A stretch of DNA of 64,000 nt from Alloscardovia macacae (GTDB lineage Bacteria > Actinomycetota > Actinomycetes > Actinomycetales > Bifidobacteriaceae), in the NCBI RefSeq assembly GCF_002259705.1, contig NZ_MWWT01000001.1, positions 310,001-374,000 on the forward strand. The letters are read 5' to 3'. A program made the translations under genes and the position numbers. This document shows positions 46,398 through 55,479 of this stretch, piece after piece. The first letter of the stretch is position 1; each line of letters begins with the position of its first letter. The notes beneath the pieces were generated by a model that saw only the letters and a program-made list of their open reading frames with translations, was not told the DNA's origin and did no database searches.

Positions 46398-46429
46398 GCG
46401 GGGCGCGCACCAGAGGGTACGCGCCCCGC
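46398..46429. terminator. GC-rich hairpin between convergent ABC-F and ilvN genes
   Basis: GCGGGGCGCG at 46398-46407 pairs exactly with CGCGCCCCGC at 46420-46429. It lies between two convergent stop codons and can serve both genes. Confidence 0.7.
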
Positions 46430-46448
46430 TCGTATGTTTCACGGGAAA

Positions 46449-47006
46449 CTAGCGGCCGCTGATCTCCGAGCCGGCCACTTTATCGCTGAGCGCACGCGGA
46501 CCGCGCGTGACGGCCACAGACCCCGAGCGCACGAGCTCGAGCACGCCGTATGGCTGCAGCAGGCCGAGCAGGGCGTCTATCTTCCCCGCGGCACCCGTGG
46601 CCTCGATGGTCAGCGACTGCGGATGCACGTCCACCACGCGAACGCGGAACAGGTTCACGATCTCGAGGATATCCGAGCGGTTCTGCTCCGTGGCAGCCAC
46701 CTTAATGAGCACGAGCTCGCGCTCCACGGTATTCTCCGGGTCGAGCTCCACTATCTTCAGCACGTGGAGGAGCTTATTCAGCTGCTTGATGATCTGTTCG
46801 AGAGGCTGAGGCTCCACCATGGCCGTCACAGTAATGCGCGAGATGTCTTCGCGCTCGGTAGGGGACACGGACAGGGAGTCGATGTTAAACGAGCGGCGAG
46901 CGAACAGGGAGGAGACGCGCGCCAGAACACCAGGGCGGTTTTCTACGAGCACAGAAATGGTGTGACGCGTAGCGCCTGGCTGGAGGGAGAGGTTATTCAC
47001 GACCAT
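46449..47006 (-). CDS. ilvN: Acetolactate synthase small (regulatory) subunit
   Basis: IlvN binds valine and activates IlvB. The 185-residue protein has an ACT domain (TISVLVENRPGVLARVSSLFARRSFNIDSLSVSPTE) and a C-terminal domain (LEIVNLFRVRVVDVHPQSLTIEATG). Its ATG overlaps the ilvB stop as TAATG, so translation is coupled. Confidence 0.96.
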   Translation of the reverse strand: MVVNNLSLQPGATRHTISVLVENRPGVLARVSSLFARRSFNIDSLSVSPTEREDISRITVTAMVEPQPLEQIIKQLNKLLHVLKIVELDPENTVERELVLIKVAATEQNRSDILEIVNLFRVRVVDVHPQSLTIEATGAAGKIDALLGLLQPYGVLELVRSGSVAVTRGPRALSDKVAGSEISGR

Positions 47007-49153
47007 TAGAGATTCGACCTTTCTGCGCGCGCATTCTGAGCGGCTTCTTCAGCTTCTGCCTGGGCGCGCGCATTCTGCGCGGCAGCAGCTTCGCGCTGCA
47101 TGGCCACGTTCTTCAGCGGCTGCTCGCCGAGGCGGAAGAGGACGTTATCGTTTGAGTTTCCAGCTGGAACCATAGGCCAGACCATAGCATCCTTCCACAC
47201 GCGGAAGTCGATGAGCACAGTGCGGTCATCGATGGCATTCGCCTGCTCGATGGCTGCTTCTGCCTCCTCTTGTGTGGTAGCGCGCAGGCCTACGCATCCG
47301 TAGGCTTCGGCGAGCTTCACGAAGTCAGGCACGTCGAAGAAGCCCTCACCAGGAGTGGCGGATGCATTCCCCGCGTGCTCGTCGCCGTCGTGCAGCATGG
47401 TGGCCGAGTAGTGCTGGTCGAAGAAGAGAGTCTGCCACTGGCGGACCATGCCGTAGACCGAATTATTCAGGATGGCTATCTTCACCGGAGTGTTCTCGTG
47501 GAAGATGGTGGCCAGTTCCTGGGAGGTCATCTGGAAGGAGCCGTCGCCGTCGATGAGCCAGACAGGCGCTGGGTCTGTGGCTTCGGACGCGGACGGGGCA
47601 GATGTGGCGGCGGATACGGACGTGGACGTGTCGGATGCGCTGGCGGAAGAATTGACTTCAGCAGCCTCAGACGCCTCGACGTATGCACGCTCGGACGCCA
47701 CGCGCGCGCCGAGAGCTGCAGGAAGGCCGAAGCCCATGGTTCCCGCGCCTGCCGAGGACAGCCACGTGCGCGGACGCTCGAAGTCCACGAGCTGGCTGGC
47801 CCACATCTGATGCTGACCTACGCCAGCCACCCAGATGGTGCGCGGATCGGCCTGACGGGACAGCTCCTTCACCACCCACTGTGGCGAAAGGCTGCCGTCG
47901 GTCGGCTCGTCTTCCGCGCGGGTGTAGTCGGACGGATAGTTCGCACGCAAGTCGTCGAGAAGCGCCCACCAATTCGTCAGATCCACCGAGCCTTCCTCGC
48001 TCTGCAGCGCCTGAATCTCCGGTACGAGCTCGTCGAGAACGGTGGCGATGTCACCCACGATAGGCACATCCGGCTCGCGGTTCTTTCCTATCTCGGCAGG
48101 GTCGATGTCGATGTGGATAACGCGTGCACGCGGTGCGAACTCGCTGAGCTTACCCGTGACGCGGTCCGAGAAGCGCGCGCCGAGGGCGATGAGCAGGTCG
48201 CTGTTCTGCACTGCTCCAGTGCCGGCGATGGATCCGTGCATGCCTATCATACCGAGATTATGCGTATCAGAATCTGGGATGATCCCGCGTGCATTCAGCG
48301 TGGTCACTACCGGCATATTCGTGGCGTCCACGAGACGCTGCACCTGCTCGGACGCGCCCGAGCGCATAGCGCCGCCGCCCACATAGAGAACAGGGCGGAA
48401 GGACTGCTGAATGAGGCGCGCAGCCTGGCTGAGCACCTTTCCATGCGCGTGCGTGGTCGGCGAGTAGCCTGGAAGAATCATGCGCTGAGGCCACGAGTAG
48501 AACATCTCGCCAGTCTGTGCCGAGCGCGTCAAGTCGATGACCACTGGTCCTGGACGGCCCGTGCCCGCTATGTGATACGCCTCGGTGAGTACGCGTGGGA
48601 TATCCTGCGCATCCGTGACGAGGTACGAATGCTTCGCGATAGGGTACGTGATGCCCACGGTATCCGTCTCCTGGAAGGCATCCGTGCCTATCTGATGCGC
48701 CCCCACCTGGCCGGTGATGACCACGAGAGGTACGGAATCCATCTGAGCGTTCATGATGGAGGTGATGGTATTCGTCGCTCCCGGACCCGACGTGACGATG
48801 GCCACGCCTGGCTTACCGGTGGCCAGCGCATATCCTTCTGCTGCATGGCCTGCTGCCTGTTCGTGGCGGGTGAGGATGAAACGGAACTTCGTCTCCTCGT
48901 TTAACGCGTGGTACACCGGCAGAATGGCGCCACCCGGGATACCGAAGACGTCCGTGACGCCGAGATCTTCGAGCGAGCGGACGAGCGCCTGGGCGCCGGT
49001 CATTTTTTCGCCGGTGAGGGCTGCGGCGGGGGCGGTCGCGGCTGACGGGGCTGGGGTGGCGGCGGTCTGCGGGGACTGCGCTGAGATGCCGACGGAAGCG
49101 GCGTTCGGCTTCGAGACCGCGCTAAAAGCTTGTAAAGGTGTAGGCAAGGCCAT
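47006..49153 (-). CDS. ilvB: Acetolactate synthase large subunit with a low-complexity insertion
   Basis: IlvB makes acetolactate for valine and leucine, or acetohydroxybutyrate for isoleucine, using thiamine diphosphate. The catalytic Glu is in RHEQAAGHAAEGYA, and the ThDP motif is in LIDGDGSFQMTSQELATIF with NNSVYGMVRQWQ. The 715-residue length is about 100 more than usual. Part is an Ala/Pro-rich N-terminal extension of 50 residues. Part is a Ser/Ala/Thr-rich block of about 45 residues (around 488-530) directly before the GDG motif. GAGGT precedes the ATG. A later start at MTGAQALV is less supported. Confidence 0.94.
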   Translation of the reverse strand: MALPTPLQAFSAVSKPNAASVGISAQSPQTAATPAPSAATAPAAALTGEKMTGAQALVRSLEDLGVTDVFGIPGGAILPVYHALNEETKFRFILTRHEQAAGHAAEGYALATGKPGVAIVTSGPGATNTITSIMNAQMDSVPLVVITGQVGAHQIGTDAFQETDTVGITYPIAKHSYLVTDAQDIPRVLTEAYHIAGTGRPGPVVIDLTRSAQTGEMFYSWPQRMILPGYSPTTHAHGKVLSQAARLIQQSFRPVLYVGGGAMRSGASEQVQRLVDATNMPVVTTLNARGIIPDSDTHNLGMIGMHGSIAGTGAVQNSDLLIALGARFSDRVTGKLSEFAPRARVIHIDIDPAEIGKNREPDVPIVGDIATVLDELVPEIQALQSEEGSVDLTNWWALLDDLRANYPSDYTRAEDEPTDGSLSPQWVVKELSRQADPRTIWVAGVGQHQMWASQLVDFERPRTWLSSAGAGTMGFGLPAALGARVASERAYVEASEAAEVNSSASASDTSTSVSAATSAPSASEATDPAPVWLIDGDGSFQMTSQELATIFHENTPVKIAILNNSVYGMVRQWQTLFFDQHYSATMLHDGDEHAGNASATPGEGFFDVPDFVKLAEAYGCVGLRATTQEEAEAAIEQANAIDDRTVLIDFRVWKDAMVWPMVPAGNSNDNVLFRLGEQPLKNVAMQREAAAAQNARAQAEAEEAAQNARAERSNL

Positions 49154-49238
49154 GGGTACCTCTATCTGTCGTGTCTATCGTGTCTATCGTGGGGCGAGAG
49201 TCTGCGGTGCCGCTTGTGGCGGCTACTGTGGACTTATC

Positions 49239-50144
49239 TTAACGTATGTGTGCTGTGACGCGCGCGTCGGTGTCCGCTATGCGGTTTTGTGCTGCGAGCT
49301 GTCCGCATCGTGGTCGTTTTTCGTGTGTAGCGTTTTCGTCGGTCTGCGCGGCCTGCTCAGTGTGGTCAGTGTGGTCGGCCTGAGTCTGCGCTGTCTGCAA
49401 CGCGTGCAGCGTATTCCACGCCACCTCCGCCGCGAGCAGCTGCGCTTTACGTTTCGTGCTTGACTGCCCGCTGCCCAGCGGCTGCGTGGCATCCACGCCG
49501 AGCGCCTCGCTGGCCGCGTTCGGCTCGAGCTGCGCGTACGCCGTGAAGACTTGCGCGTAGTCCGGACCGCCCACTTCCATGCGGTAGGTCAGTTCGTTTA
49601 TGCCCAATTCATGCGCTATCTTCGCGAGTGACGTCTTCCAGTCGAGTGCAGGCCCTTCGTGCGTCACTTTTTCGAGAGTCTCATCGATGAGGCGATGCAC
49701 TGTGGCGCGAGCTGCCTCTATGCCATGCTCGATGAAGACTGCACCCACGAGGGACTCGAAGATGTCGCAGAGGATAGAGTCTTTATTATTTCCGCCGTCG
49801 TCATACTCACCGTGGCCCAGAAGAATCATAGGGCCCACGTGCAGATAATCGCGTGCTATAGGTGCCAAGCACTCCTCCGACACTGCCTTCGCGCGAATCT
49901 TCGCCATCTGGCCTTCGCTAAAGTGCGGGTGATTCGCATACAGTGTCTCCGTGACCACGAGCTCGAGCACTGCATCCCCGAGAAACTCGAGGCGCTCATA
50001 GCTCGGCGCCCCGGAGTGCTCATGCGTGAAAGAACGGTGGGTCAAGGCTTCGACGAGATGCTCGGGAGTCAGCTCGCTGCCGAGCTTCTCGAAGAGTGCA
50101 GCAGCGTGATCATTCGGACGAGGGGTAGGGTGATTCTTACTCAT
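49239..50144 (-). CDS. rnc: Ribonuclease III
   Basis: RNase III cuts double-stranded RNA in rRNA processing. The catalytic signature ERLEFLGDAVLELVVTE is near residues 36-52, and the dsRNA-binding domain covers about 165-240. I chose the ATG at 50144 (MSKNHPTP) because TAGAAT lies seven bases upstream, matching other leaderless genes here; the open frame reaches 50336 but the extra part is low-complexity. A polar C-terminal tail of about 50 residues is unusual. It ends 85 bases before ilvB. Confidence 0.94.
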   Translation of the reverse strand: MSKNHPTPRPNDHAAALFEKLGSELTPEHLVEALTHRSFTHEHSGAPSYERLEFLGDAVLELVVTETLYANHPHFSEGQMAKIRAKAVSEECLAPIARDYLHVGPMILLGHGEYDDGGNNKDSILCDIFESLVGAVFIEHGIEAARATVHRLIDETLEKVTHEGPALDWKTSLAKIAHELGINELTYRMEVGGPDYAQVFTAYAQLEPNAASEALGVDATQPLGSGQSSTKRKAQLLAAEVAWNTLHALQTAQTQADHTDHTEQAAQTDENATHEKRPRCGQLAAQNRIADTDARVTAHIR

Positions 50145-50230
50145 ACGTTTCATTCTAGGCAGATGCATAAACGTGCGGGGTGGCGAGGGGCGTGGGATGG
50201 GAGTGATGGTGGCGGGGCGGAGCATCGTGG

Positions 50231-50266
50231 GTGAGATGGGTGAGATAGGCGAGATGGGTGAAATGG
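50231..50266. repeat. Four 9-base tandem repeats upstream of rnc
   Basis: The units GTGAGATGG, GTGAGATAG, GCGAGATGG and GTGAAATGG follow one another directly. They lie just outside the rnc start in the 603-base rnc-rpmF gap. Confidence 0.8.
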
Positions 50267-50276
50267 GCGCAGTCAG

Positions 50277-50340
50277 AATTTTGCGAGTTATTCCACTTTT
50301 CGTGGCTGCAGTCGTGAAAAGTGGAATAACTCGCAAAATT
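50277..50340. repeat. Perfect 25-base inverted repeat
   Basis: The arm 50277-50301, which begins AATTTTGCGAG, is the exact complement of 50316-50340; the loop is 14 bases. It lies in the rpmF-rnc gap. The stem is far longer than a normal terminator and has no T run after it. Confidence 0.9.
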
Positions 50341-50364
50341 GAGATGACGGTTGGGGAAGTTCCT

Positions 50365-50436
50365 GCTACTTTTTGCTATTCGGCGCATTTTGTCCCTTCC
50401 CCTAGGCCTAAAATGCGCCGAATAGCAAAAAGTAGC
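50365..50436. repeat. Perfect 27-base inverted repeat
   Basis: The arm 50365-50391, which begins GCTACTTTTTGC, is the exact complement of 50410-50436; the loop is 18 bases. It lies only 25 bases from the previous inverted repeat and shares no sequence with it. The 160 bases that follow hold no gene I can support. Confidence 0.9.
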
Positions 50437-50595
50437 TTCGATGTAAATCGGCTATACTCAAAATTCGACGTATTGGTATTTTTTTGGGCCGTTTTGAGTG
50501 CCCAGAAGCGGCTAAATGTGGACAAAAACCGATTACTGATAAAATCCCTCGTCCCCGCCGCGCTCCCACACCACCCACACCACCCACTCCGCACA

Positions 50596-50638
50596 TAAAA
50601 AAGAACTCCCGCCACCCGTCGATGGCAGAAGTTCTTTC
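50596..50638 (-). terminator. Rho-independent terminator of rpmF
   Basis: On the minus strand AAAGAACT pairs with AGTTCTTT, GCCA/TGGC extends the stem inside, and a T run of six follows. It lies about 110 bases after the rpmF stop. Confidence 0.8.
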
Positions 50639-50747
50639 ATAAATTATATTCGCGACACGACGGCTCATACGCCGTCAGTACACCGTCGCGACCGCTCGAA
50701 GCCTTCAGTGTTCGAAATCCTCGAAGCACCGGCTTCCCTTCAAGCGA

Positions 50748-50942
50748 CTACTCCGAAAGGGTAGCCTTGATAGCAGAGCGGTAGGTGCGACCACGGAAAG
50801 CGCCGCAGTTAGGGCATGCCATGTGTGGCAGTGCTGGTGCGCCGCAGCTTGGGCAGCTGATAGTCGTGGTAGCGGAAGCCTTCCAATTGGAACGGCGAGA
50901 GTGCGTGTTAGCACGGGAGGTCTTATACTTTGGCAGTGCCAT
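50748..50942 (-). CDS. rpmF: 50S ribosomal protein bL32
   Basis: The 64-residue protein has the family start [21 protein letters not shown] and two CxxC pairs (CPSC and CPNC) that bind zinc. A GAGGA site precedes the ATG. It lies downstream of the YceD-like gene, a widely conserved pairing. Confidence 0.97.
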   Translation of the reverse strand: MALPKYKTSRANTHSRRSNWKASATTTISCPSCGAPALPHMACPNCGAFRGRTYRSAIKATLSE

Positions 50943-51058
50943 TTTATTTATCCTCTGTTTCGAATCGAATATTTGCTTAAGCCTTGACGAGTTTAGTATA
51001 ACCCCTCGTCATTCGCAAGTTCGAGCCTGCGACACGCACTCGCGCGTCTGTGGTGGGG

Positions 51059-51763
51059 CTATTTCTGCGCGTCTGCGCCGTCCGTACCGTCGTCGTTCGC
51101 ACCGTCAGCACCGTTCGTGCCGTCGCCGTCCGCACCAGAACCAGAAGTTCCGGCCTCCGCCTCGAGCTGCGCCTTCAGACCTTCAAGCGCTGCCCACTGG
51201 ATATTCACGACCTCATGCTTATGGTCCGGATTCTCATTCAGATTCAGTCCGCACTGCGGGCACAGACCGAGGCAGTCTTCGCGGTCGAGGGGCTGCAGAG
51301 GCAGCGCCTGCGCGAGAGAGTCGCGGATGAGAGCTTCCATATTCAGGTAGATAGACTGTGGATTCAGCGGGTACGTGTCTTCTGTTTCGTCCTGCTCGGC
51401 GAGGATGTCCACCTCCTCGTTTGCGCCAGCCCCGGACTTTGACCCGGACCCCGACCCAACTTCGCTTTCATACGTAAAGAAGGTTACCGGAGATGCTGTC
51501 AGCGTCTCATGGATAGGCTCGAGGCAGCGCGCGCACTCGCTGTCGAATGGTGCGCTGATGGTTCCCGTGAAGAGAATTCCGTCCGAAAGGGATTCTAGCA
51601 TGCCGCTGACGGTGACGTCCGTGCCTTCTGGAATGCCCACGAGGTCGTCGCCTATTCCGCTCGGCGCTGGCATGACCTCGTTATCGATGGTCTGCGTTTG
51701 CCCGGCTTTCAGCGAAAGCTGGGAGATGGAGATGGACCACGGTGTTTCGTGTTCGCGTGCCAT
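51059..51763 (-). CDS. YceD/DUF177 family protein
   Basis: The 234-residue protein has the DUF177 pattern: SDGILFTGTISAPFDSECARCLEPI (with CxxC), followed by an acidic stretch and the second pair CLGLCPQCGLNLNENPDHKH. The C-terminus is a Gly/Asp/Thr-rich tail of about 35 residues. In other bacteria the gene is next to rpmF, and the protein is linked to 23S rRNA metabolism. AAAGGAC lies before the ATG. Confidence 0.88.
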   Translation of the reverse strand: MAREHETPWSISISQLSLKAGQTQTIDNEVMPAPSGIGDDLVGIPEGTDVTVSGMLESLSDGILFTGTISAPFDSECARCLEPIHETLTASPVTFFTYESEVGSGSGSKSGAGANEEVDILAEQDETEDTYPLNPQSIYLNMEALIRDSLAQALPLQPLDREDCLGLCPQCGLNLNENPDHKHEVVNIQWAALEGLKAQLEAEAGTSGSGADGDGTNGADGANDDGTDGADAQK

Positions 51764-51802
51764 TCGTTCGTCCTTTTTCCTGAAATGAAATGTCTGAGAT
51801 TT

Positions 51803-52576
51803 TTACAACTGCGGGTAGTCTTCCGGCGTCAGCTGCGGCAGATCCTGCATGGCCATCTGCTGGCGTTCCTGCAGTACCTGCAGTCCCGTGTTAATGGAGT
51901 GGCGCAGTTCCACGAGCTGGTCGTCCAGCGCGCGCATGGAGTCTGCGGTGTAGTCGTTCGCGCCCTTGGTCAGCGCGTTCGCCTTCTCCTGAGCCGTGCG
52001 CAGGATATCGCGCGCTTGCAGGGTGGCGAGATTCACCACGTTCTCCTGCCCGGCGAGGATGCGCGCTTGAGCGTTCGCGTCGTTGATAATCTGCACGGAC
52101 TTCGCCTGCGCGTTATCCACGATGGCGTCTGCTTGGCTCTGCGCGTTTTCGAGCCGTCGTTCGGCTTCGCGCATGAGAGCCGACGCGCGTTCGAGCTGGA
52201 CAGGCAGGACTTCTTTGAGTTCGCTGAGCAGGCTGTCCAATTCTGCAAATTCTACGCGGACCTGTGTGCGCGACAGGAACACGCTCGGAGAGCTGTCCAC
52301 GAGGGCTGTGATCTGATCGATGATGTCGTATGCCGTCGTGAACTGGTCTTCTGTGGAGGGAGCCTGAGGCTGCGATGGGGCAGGCTCAGGAATGTAGGCG
52401 TTGATAGCAGCCTGCGTCTGAGGATCTACAGGGTCGGCCACCTCGAGGTCGTCCTGCGACTGAGACTGGGGGACATCGTCTATCTCGATGTGGCGGCCGT
52501 GCTGCGCTACTTCCGCAGAGCCCGTATTATCATCCTCATACTGAGCATCTGGGTCGTACTCGTAGGCTTCACTCAT
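51803..52576 (-). CDS. DivIVA-like coiled-coil protein
   Basis: The 257-residue protein has an acidic disordered N-terminus (about 1-80) and then a long helical region. The segments ERASALMREAERRLENAQSQADAIVDNAQAKSVQIINDANAQ and RDILRTAQEKANALTKG resemble the DivIVA/SepIVA coiled coil of actinobacteria. Such proteins organise cell growth or division at the membrane. Its start overlaps the stop of coaD as TAATG. The rpmF-YceD-DivIVA-like-coaD order is compatible with one transcription unit. Confidence 0.82.
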   Translation of the reverse strand: MSEAYEYDPDAQYEDDNTGSAEVAQHGRHIEIDDVPQSQSQDDLEVADPVDPQTQAAINAYIPEPAPSQPQAPSTEDQFTTAYDIIDQITALVDSSPSVFLSRTQVRVEFAELDSLLSELKEVLPVQLERASALMREAERRLENAQSQADAIVDNAQAKSVQIINDANAQARILAGQENVVNLATLQARDILRTAQEKANALTKGANDYTADSMRALDDQLVELRHSINTGLQVLQERQQMAMQDLPQLTPEDYPQL

Positions 52577-53067
52577 TATTTCTTCTCCTCAGTTACTGCC
52601 TGGATGAGAGCGTCATAGACAGAAGCAGGAACCATGCCGGTGATGTCTCCACCGTGGCGGGCCACGTCTTTTACTATGGAACTCGAGATGTGCTCGCGGA
52701 TAGGATCTGCAGGAATGAACAGGGTTTCTACTCCTGAAAGCTGGCGGTTCACCAGAGCCATGCCGAGTTCGGCTTCATAATCACCATTCTGGCGAAGTCC
52801 CTTGACGATGACGGATGCACCCACGCGAGTGCAGTACTCTGTTATTAAACCATCTGTGCTGGAGACCACCACATTTTCTACTCCGTCGGCTTCGAGGGCG
52901 CTTTCTATCATCTTCCGGCGTTCGCTTTCGCTGAACATAGGCTCTTTCGCTGCGTTTACTGCCACGACCACGTGGACTTGCGCGAAAAGCTTCGCGCACC
53001 TCTCGATGACGTCGAGATGACCCGCTGTTACGGGGTCAAAAGAGCCAGGACACACTGCTATAGTCAT
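52576..53067 (-). CDS. coaD: Phosphopantetheine adenylyltransferase
   Basis: CoaD carries out the fourth step of coenzyme A synthesis. The 163-residue protein starts [25 protein letters not shown] with the TxGH nucleotide motif. The phosphate-binding [21 protein letters not shown] and the C-terminal [15 protein letters not shown] follow. I chose the ATG at 53067 as the family start; an ATG at 53085 adds six residues. It heads the unit that runs to rpmF. Confidence 0.95.
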   Translation of the reverse strand: MTIAVCPGSFDPVTAGHLDVIERCAKLFAQVHVVVAVNAAKEPMFSESERRKMIESALEADGVENVVVSSTDGLITEYCTRVGASVIVKGLRQNGDYEAELGMALVNRQLSGVETLFIPADPIREHISSSIVKDVARHGGDITGMVPASVYDALIQAVTEEKK

Positions 53068-53149
53068 GCTTCTAGAGTAACGCAACGACTAGAATGGCAT
53101 GCCTGAATGCGCTACACTAGAGAGGACATATCCAGAAGAAAGGGAAAAC

Positions 53150-53434
53150 ATGTACGATGAAGACCAGCCAGGTTTCGCAAATCCTGATTCTGGAACGGGC
53201 ACATCCACTCTCGAGCGCACTGAGACCATCACTCAGGAAGACTCGAAGCTCGATGATAACAGTAATGCGGACCGCTTCGCTCACTATGTGACGAAAGAGC
53301 GCATAGAGCGCTCGCGTATGACAGGAAAGCCAGTGGTGGCACTGTGCGGTAAAGTGTGGGTTCCGAAGTATAAGGCGGATGGATATCCGGTATGCCCGGA
53401 ATGCAAAAAAATCTATGACGCGATGATGGATTAA
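53150..53434 (+). CDS. DUF3039 family protein
   Basis: The 94-residue protein has an acidic, Thr-rich first half. The conserved second half is RFAHYVTKERIERSRMTGKPVVALCGKVWVPKYKADGYPVCPECKKIYDAM, split here by CGK and CPEC, which look like a zinc-binding knuckle. This is the DUF3039 pattern of actinobacteria. AAAGGGA precedes the ATG. The family has no known function. Confidence 0.85.
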   Translation: MYDEDQPGFANPDSGTGTSTLERTETITQEDSKLDDNSNADRFAHYVTKERIERSRMTGKPVVALCGKVWVPKYKADGYPVCPECKKIYDAMMD

Positions 53435-53462
53435 AAATGTTCAGGGGCACGCGCGTATCTGA

Positions 53463-54788
53463 CTAGTTCAGTGTAATCACTTCCGTAGGGATGGCTGGCT
53501 CGCCATCGCTTAAGGACAGAGCATTCACCGGAAGCTCCTGCAGGGCCTGGACGTGGTAGTCTCGGGCAGCAAAGAGAGCGTCGCGTGTGGTCAGAGACTC
53601 ATCGATATCACCATGATCGATAGCGGTGATGCTCAGATCCTTCGTCTCCCCGTACGCCGTGTCATCCCAGGCAGCTACGGCCTCAGCAGTACCAGCCAGA
53701 ACGAGCTCGCCCTGCGCGAGGCCATACTCGTAGGCGCGCAGGCCACGCTTGCGCCAGCCATCGGTGGACTTTCCGAAGCTCTTCTTCGAGACAGGGTGCA
53801 TCTGGCCATCGGAACCTTCGCGTTCGACGAGCTTATAGACCATAGAGGTGGTCGGGTGACCGGATCCGGTGACGAGGCGCGTGCCTACACCATAGGAATC
53901 GACAGGAGCAGTGGCGAGAGCGGCGATGGCATACTCGTCGAGGTCGTTCGTCACGGTGATTTTCGTGCCGGTAGCTCCGAGCGCATCGAGCTGGTGACGA
54001 GCCTTCTGTGCCATGGATGCGAGGTCGCCCGAGTCGATGCGGATGCCACCGAGCTGCGGACCGGCCACTTCCACAGCTGTACGAATGGCTTCTTCGACGT
54101 TATACGTGTCCGTGAGCAGTGTCGTACCCACACCGAGGGCATGAATCTGAGATTCAAAAGCGTCGCGCTCGCTGTCATGGACGAGAGTGAAGGCATGTGC
54201 TGCCGTGCCGATGCACGGGATGCCATAGCGCTGAGCAGCAGCGAGGTTAGCCGTGCTCATGAATCCACCCACGATGGCACTGCGGCTCGCAGCTATGGCT
54301 GCTTCTTCGTGGGCGCGGCGGCCTCCCATATCAGCACACGGGCGAGATCCCGCAGCTGAGGTGATGCGCGATGCAGCGGATGCGATAGCGCAGTCAAAGT
54401 TCAGGACGCTGAGGATCACAGTTTCCAGGAGCGTGCACTCCGCAAACGTGCCCTCGACCTGGAGGACAGGAGAATTGGCGAAAAACATCTCGCCTTCTCG
54501 GTACGCGCGGATAGTGCCAGAAAAGCGGAAATTCTCGAGCCAGGCGATGGTTTCACGCGAAACAATGCCGTTATCGCGCAGGAAGGCGAGGTCCTCGGCG
54601 GACGGGCGGAAGTCACGCACGTACTCGAGGATGCGGCCCAGGCCTGCCACGACGCCGTAGCGGCGTCCAGACGGAAGATGACGCGTGAAGACTTCGAAAA
54701 CGCACGCGCGGTGAGCGGTGCCGTCGCGCAGAGCGGCGTCCACCATCGTGTATTCATACATATCCGTCAGCATGGCAGGAGTAGGCAT
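53463..54788 (-). CDS. pncB: Nicotinate phosphoribosyltransferase
   Basis: The enzyme makes nicotinate mononucleotide for NAD salvage. The 441-residue protein begins LTDMYEYTMVDAALRDG, has EVFTRHLPSGRRYGVVAGL near 30, FANSPVLQVEG, and GGIRIDSGDLASMAQKARHQLDALG near 248. AAGGAAG is five bases before the ATG. It is convergent with the DUF3039 gene. Confidence 0.95.
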   Translation of the reverse strand: MPTPAMLTDMYEYTMVDAALRDGTAHRACVFEVFTRHLPSGRRYGVVAGLGRILEYVRDFRPSAEDLAFLRDNGIVSRETIAWLENFRFSGTIRAYREGEMFFANSPVLQVEGTFAECTLLETVILSVLNFDCAIASAASRITSAAGSRPCADMGGRRAHEEAAIAASRSAIVGGFMSTANLAAAQRYGIPCIGTAAHAFTLVHDSERDAFESQIHALGVGTTLLTDTYNVEEAIRTAVEVAGPQLGGIRIDSGDLASMAQKARHQLDALGATGTKITVTNDLDEYAIAALATAPVDSYGVGTRLVTGSGHPTTSMVYKLVEREGSDGQMHPVSKKSFGKSTDGWRKRGLRAYEYGLAQGELVLAGTAEAVAAWDDTAYGETKDLSITAIDHGDIDESLTTRDALFAARDYHVQALQELPVNALSLSDGEPAIPTEVITLN

Positions 54789-54807
54789 AAGACTTCCTTC
54801 AGGCTCG

Positions 54808-55479
54808 TTAGCGGGCGCGCTTGAGGCGTGCGGCGCGGTCAGACGTGCCTGTCAGCGGTGTGCGTGCAGGCAGCGCTTTATCTAGTACTACCATGATAAG
54901 CGCAAGCACGAAGAAAATGGCCAGGTACATGGCGCAGTTTGTGACGAACTGCTGGAGGCCGAGCTTATCGAGGTTAATGAAGCCATACGGATACGGGCTT
55001 CCATCCGCAGAAGGGCCCACGCCATGGAAGACTTTCGCGCGGATGAGGATGAAAGCGAGATAAACAGGGAAGTAAATCATCCACGTGAGAGCGTCGAGCC
55101 ACTTAAAGCGACGGTGCTCGTCGAAGAGAACGAGGTCTACAGTGGCGAGGATAGGAACGATGACGTGCACCATGGTATTCAGCGCGATGCCGAAGATGTA
55201 TGTCTGGGTGGCAGGATCATCAGGTGGAAGAACCAGCCAGGCCACGAGTCCGGTGATGATGATGTTCAGGGTGACAGCGCCCTTCAGCCAGGCAGGTGGC
55301 TGGATGCCCTTCAGCAGGCTTGCAAAGCCCGCCCAGATGAAAACGAGAGCGATGAGCAGATTCGTCTGATGGGTGAAATACACGAGATTCTGGGTCTGTC
55401 CGAGCATCCACGTTTTAGATGTACCTGCCAAAGCGAAAAAAGCGACCGCAAAGCGGAAAAGTGCGACGAAATAAATCAT
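54808..55479 (-). CDS. Pr6Pr-type polytopic membrane protein
   Basis: The 223-residue protein has about six hydrophobic segments. Short conserved-looking phrases include FTHQTNLLIALVFIWAG, NTMVHVIVPILATVDLVLFD and SPYPYGFINLDKLG. These fit the Pr6Pr family of actinobacteria, whose function is unclear. TACACT lies seven bases before the ATG, so its message may be leaderless. It lies 19 bases before the pncB start and may be co-transcribed with it. Confidence 0.78.
   Translation of the reverse strand: MIYFVALFRFAVAFFALAGTSKTWMLGQTQNLVYFTHQTNLLIALVFIWAGFASLLKGIQPPAWLKGAVTLNIIITGLVAWLVLPPDDPATQTYIFGIALNTMVHVIVPILATVDLVLFDEHRRFKWLDALTWMIYFPVYLAFILIRAKVFHGVGPSADGSPYPYGFINLDKLGLQQFVTNCAMYLAIFFVLALIMVVLDKALPARTPLTGTSDRAARLKRAR

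Noticed and set aside
44962-46410. A 482-codon minus-strand frame opposite the ABC-F gene
   Set aside because: Composition is His/Arg-rich shadow sequence, and the plus-strand ATPase motifs are intact.
47270-48904. A 544-codon plus-strand frame opposite ilvB
   Set aside because: It is an antisense shadow of IlvB, with no motif or ribosome binding site.
49154-49238. A branched-chain amino acid attenuator or riboswitch before ilvB
   Set aside because: The 85-base gap has only short direct repeats of TCTATCGTG; I see neither a leader peptide rich in Leu/Val/Ile codons nor a terminator.
50376-50668. Small minus-strand frames inside the rpmF-rnc gap
   Set aside because: They run through the perfect inverted repeats and the terminator, and have low-complexity Gly/Val content.
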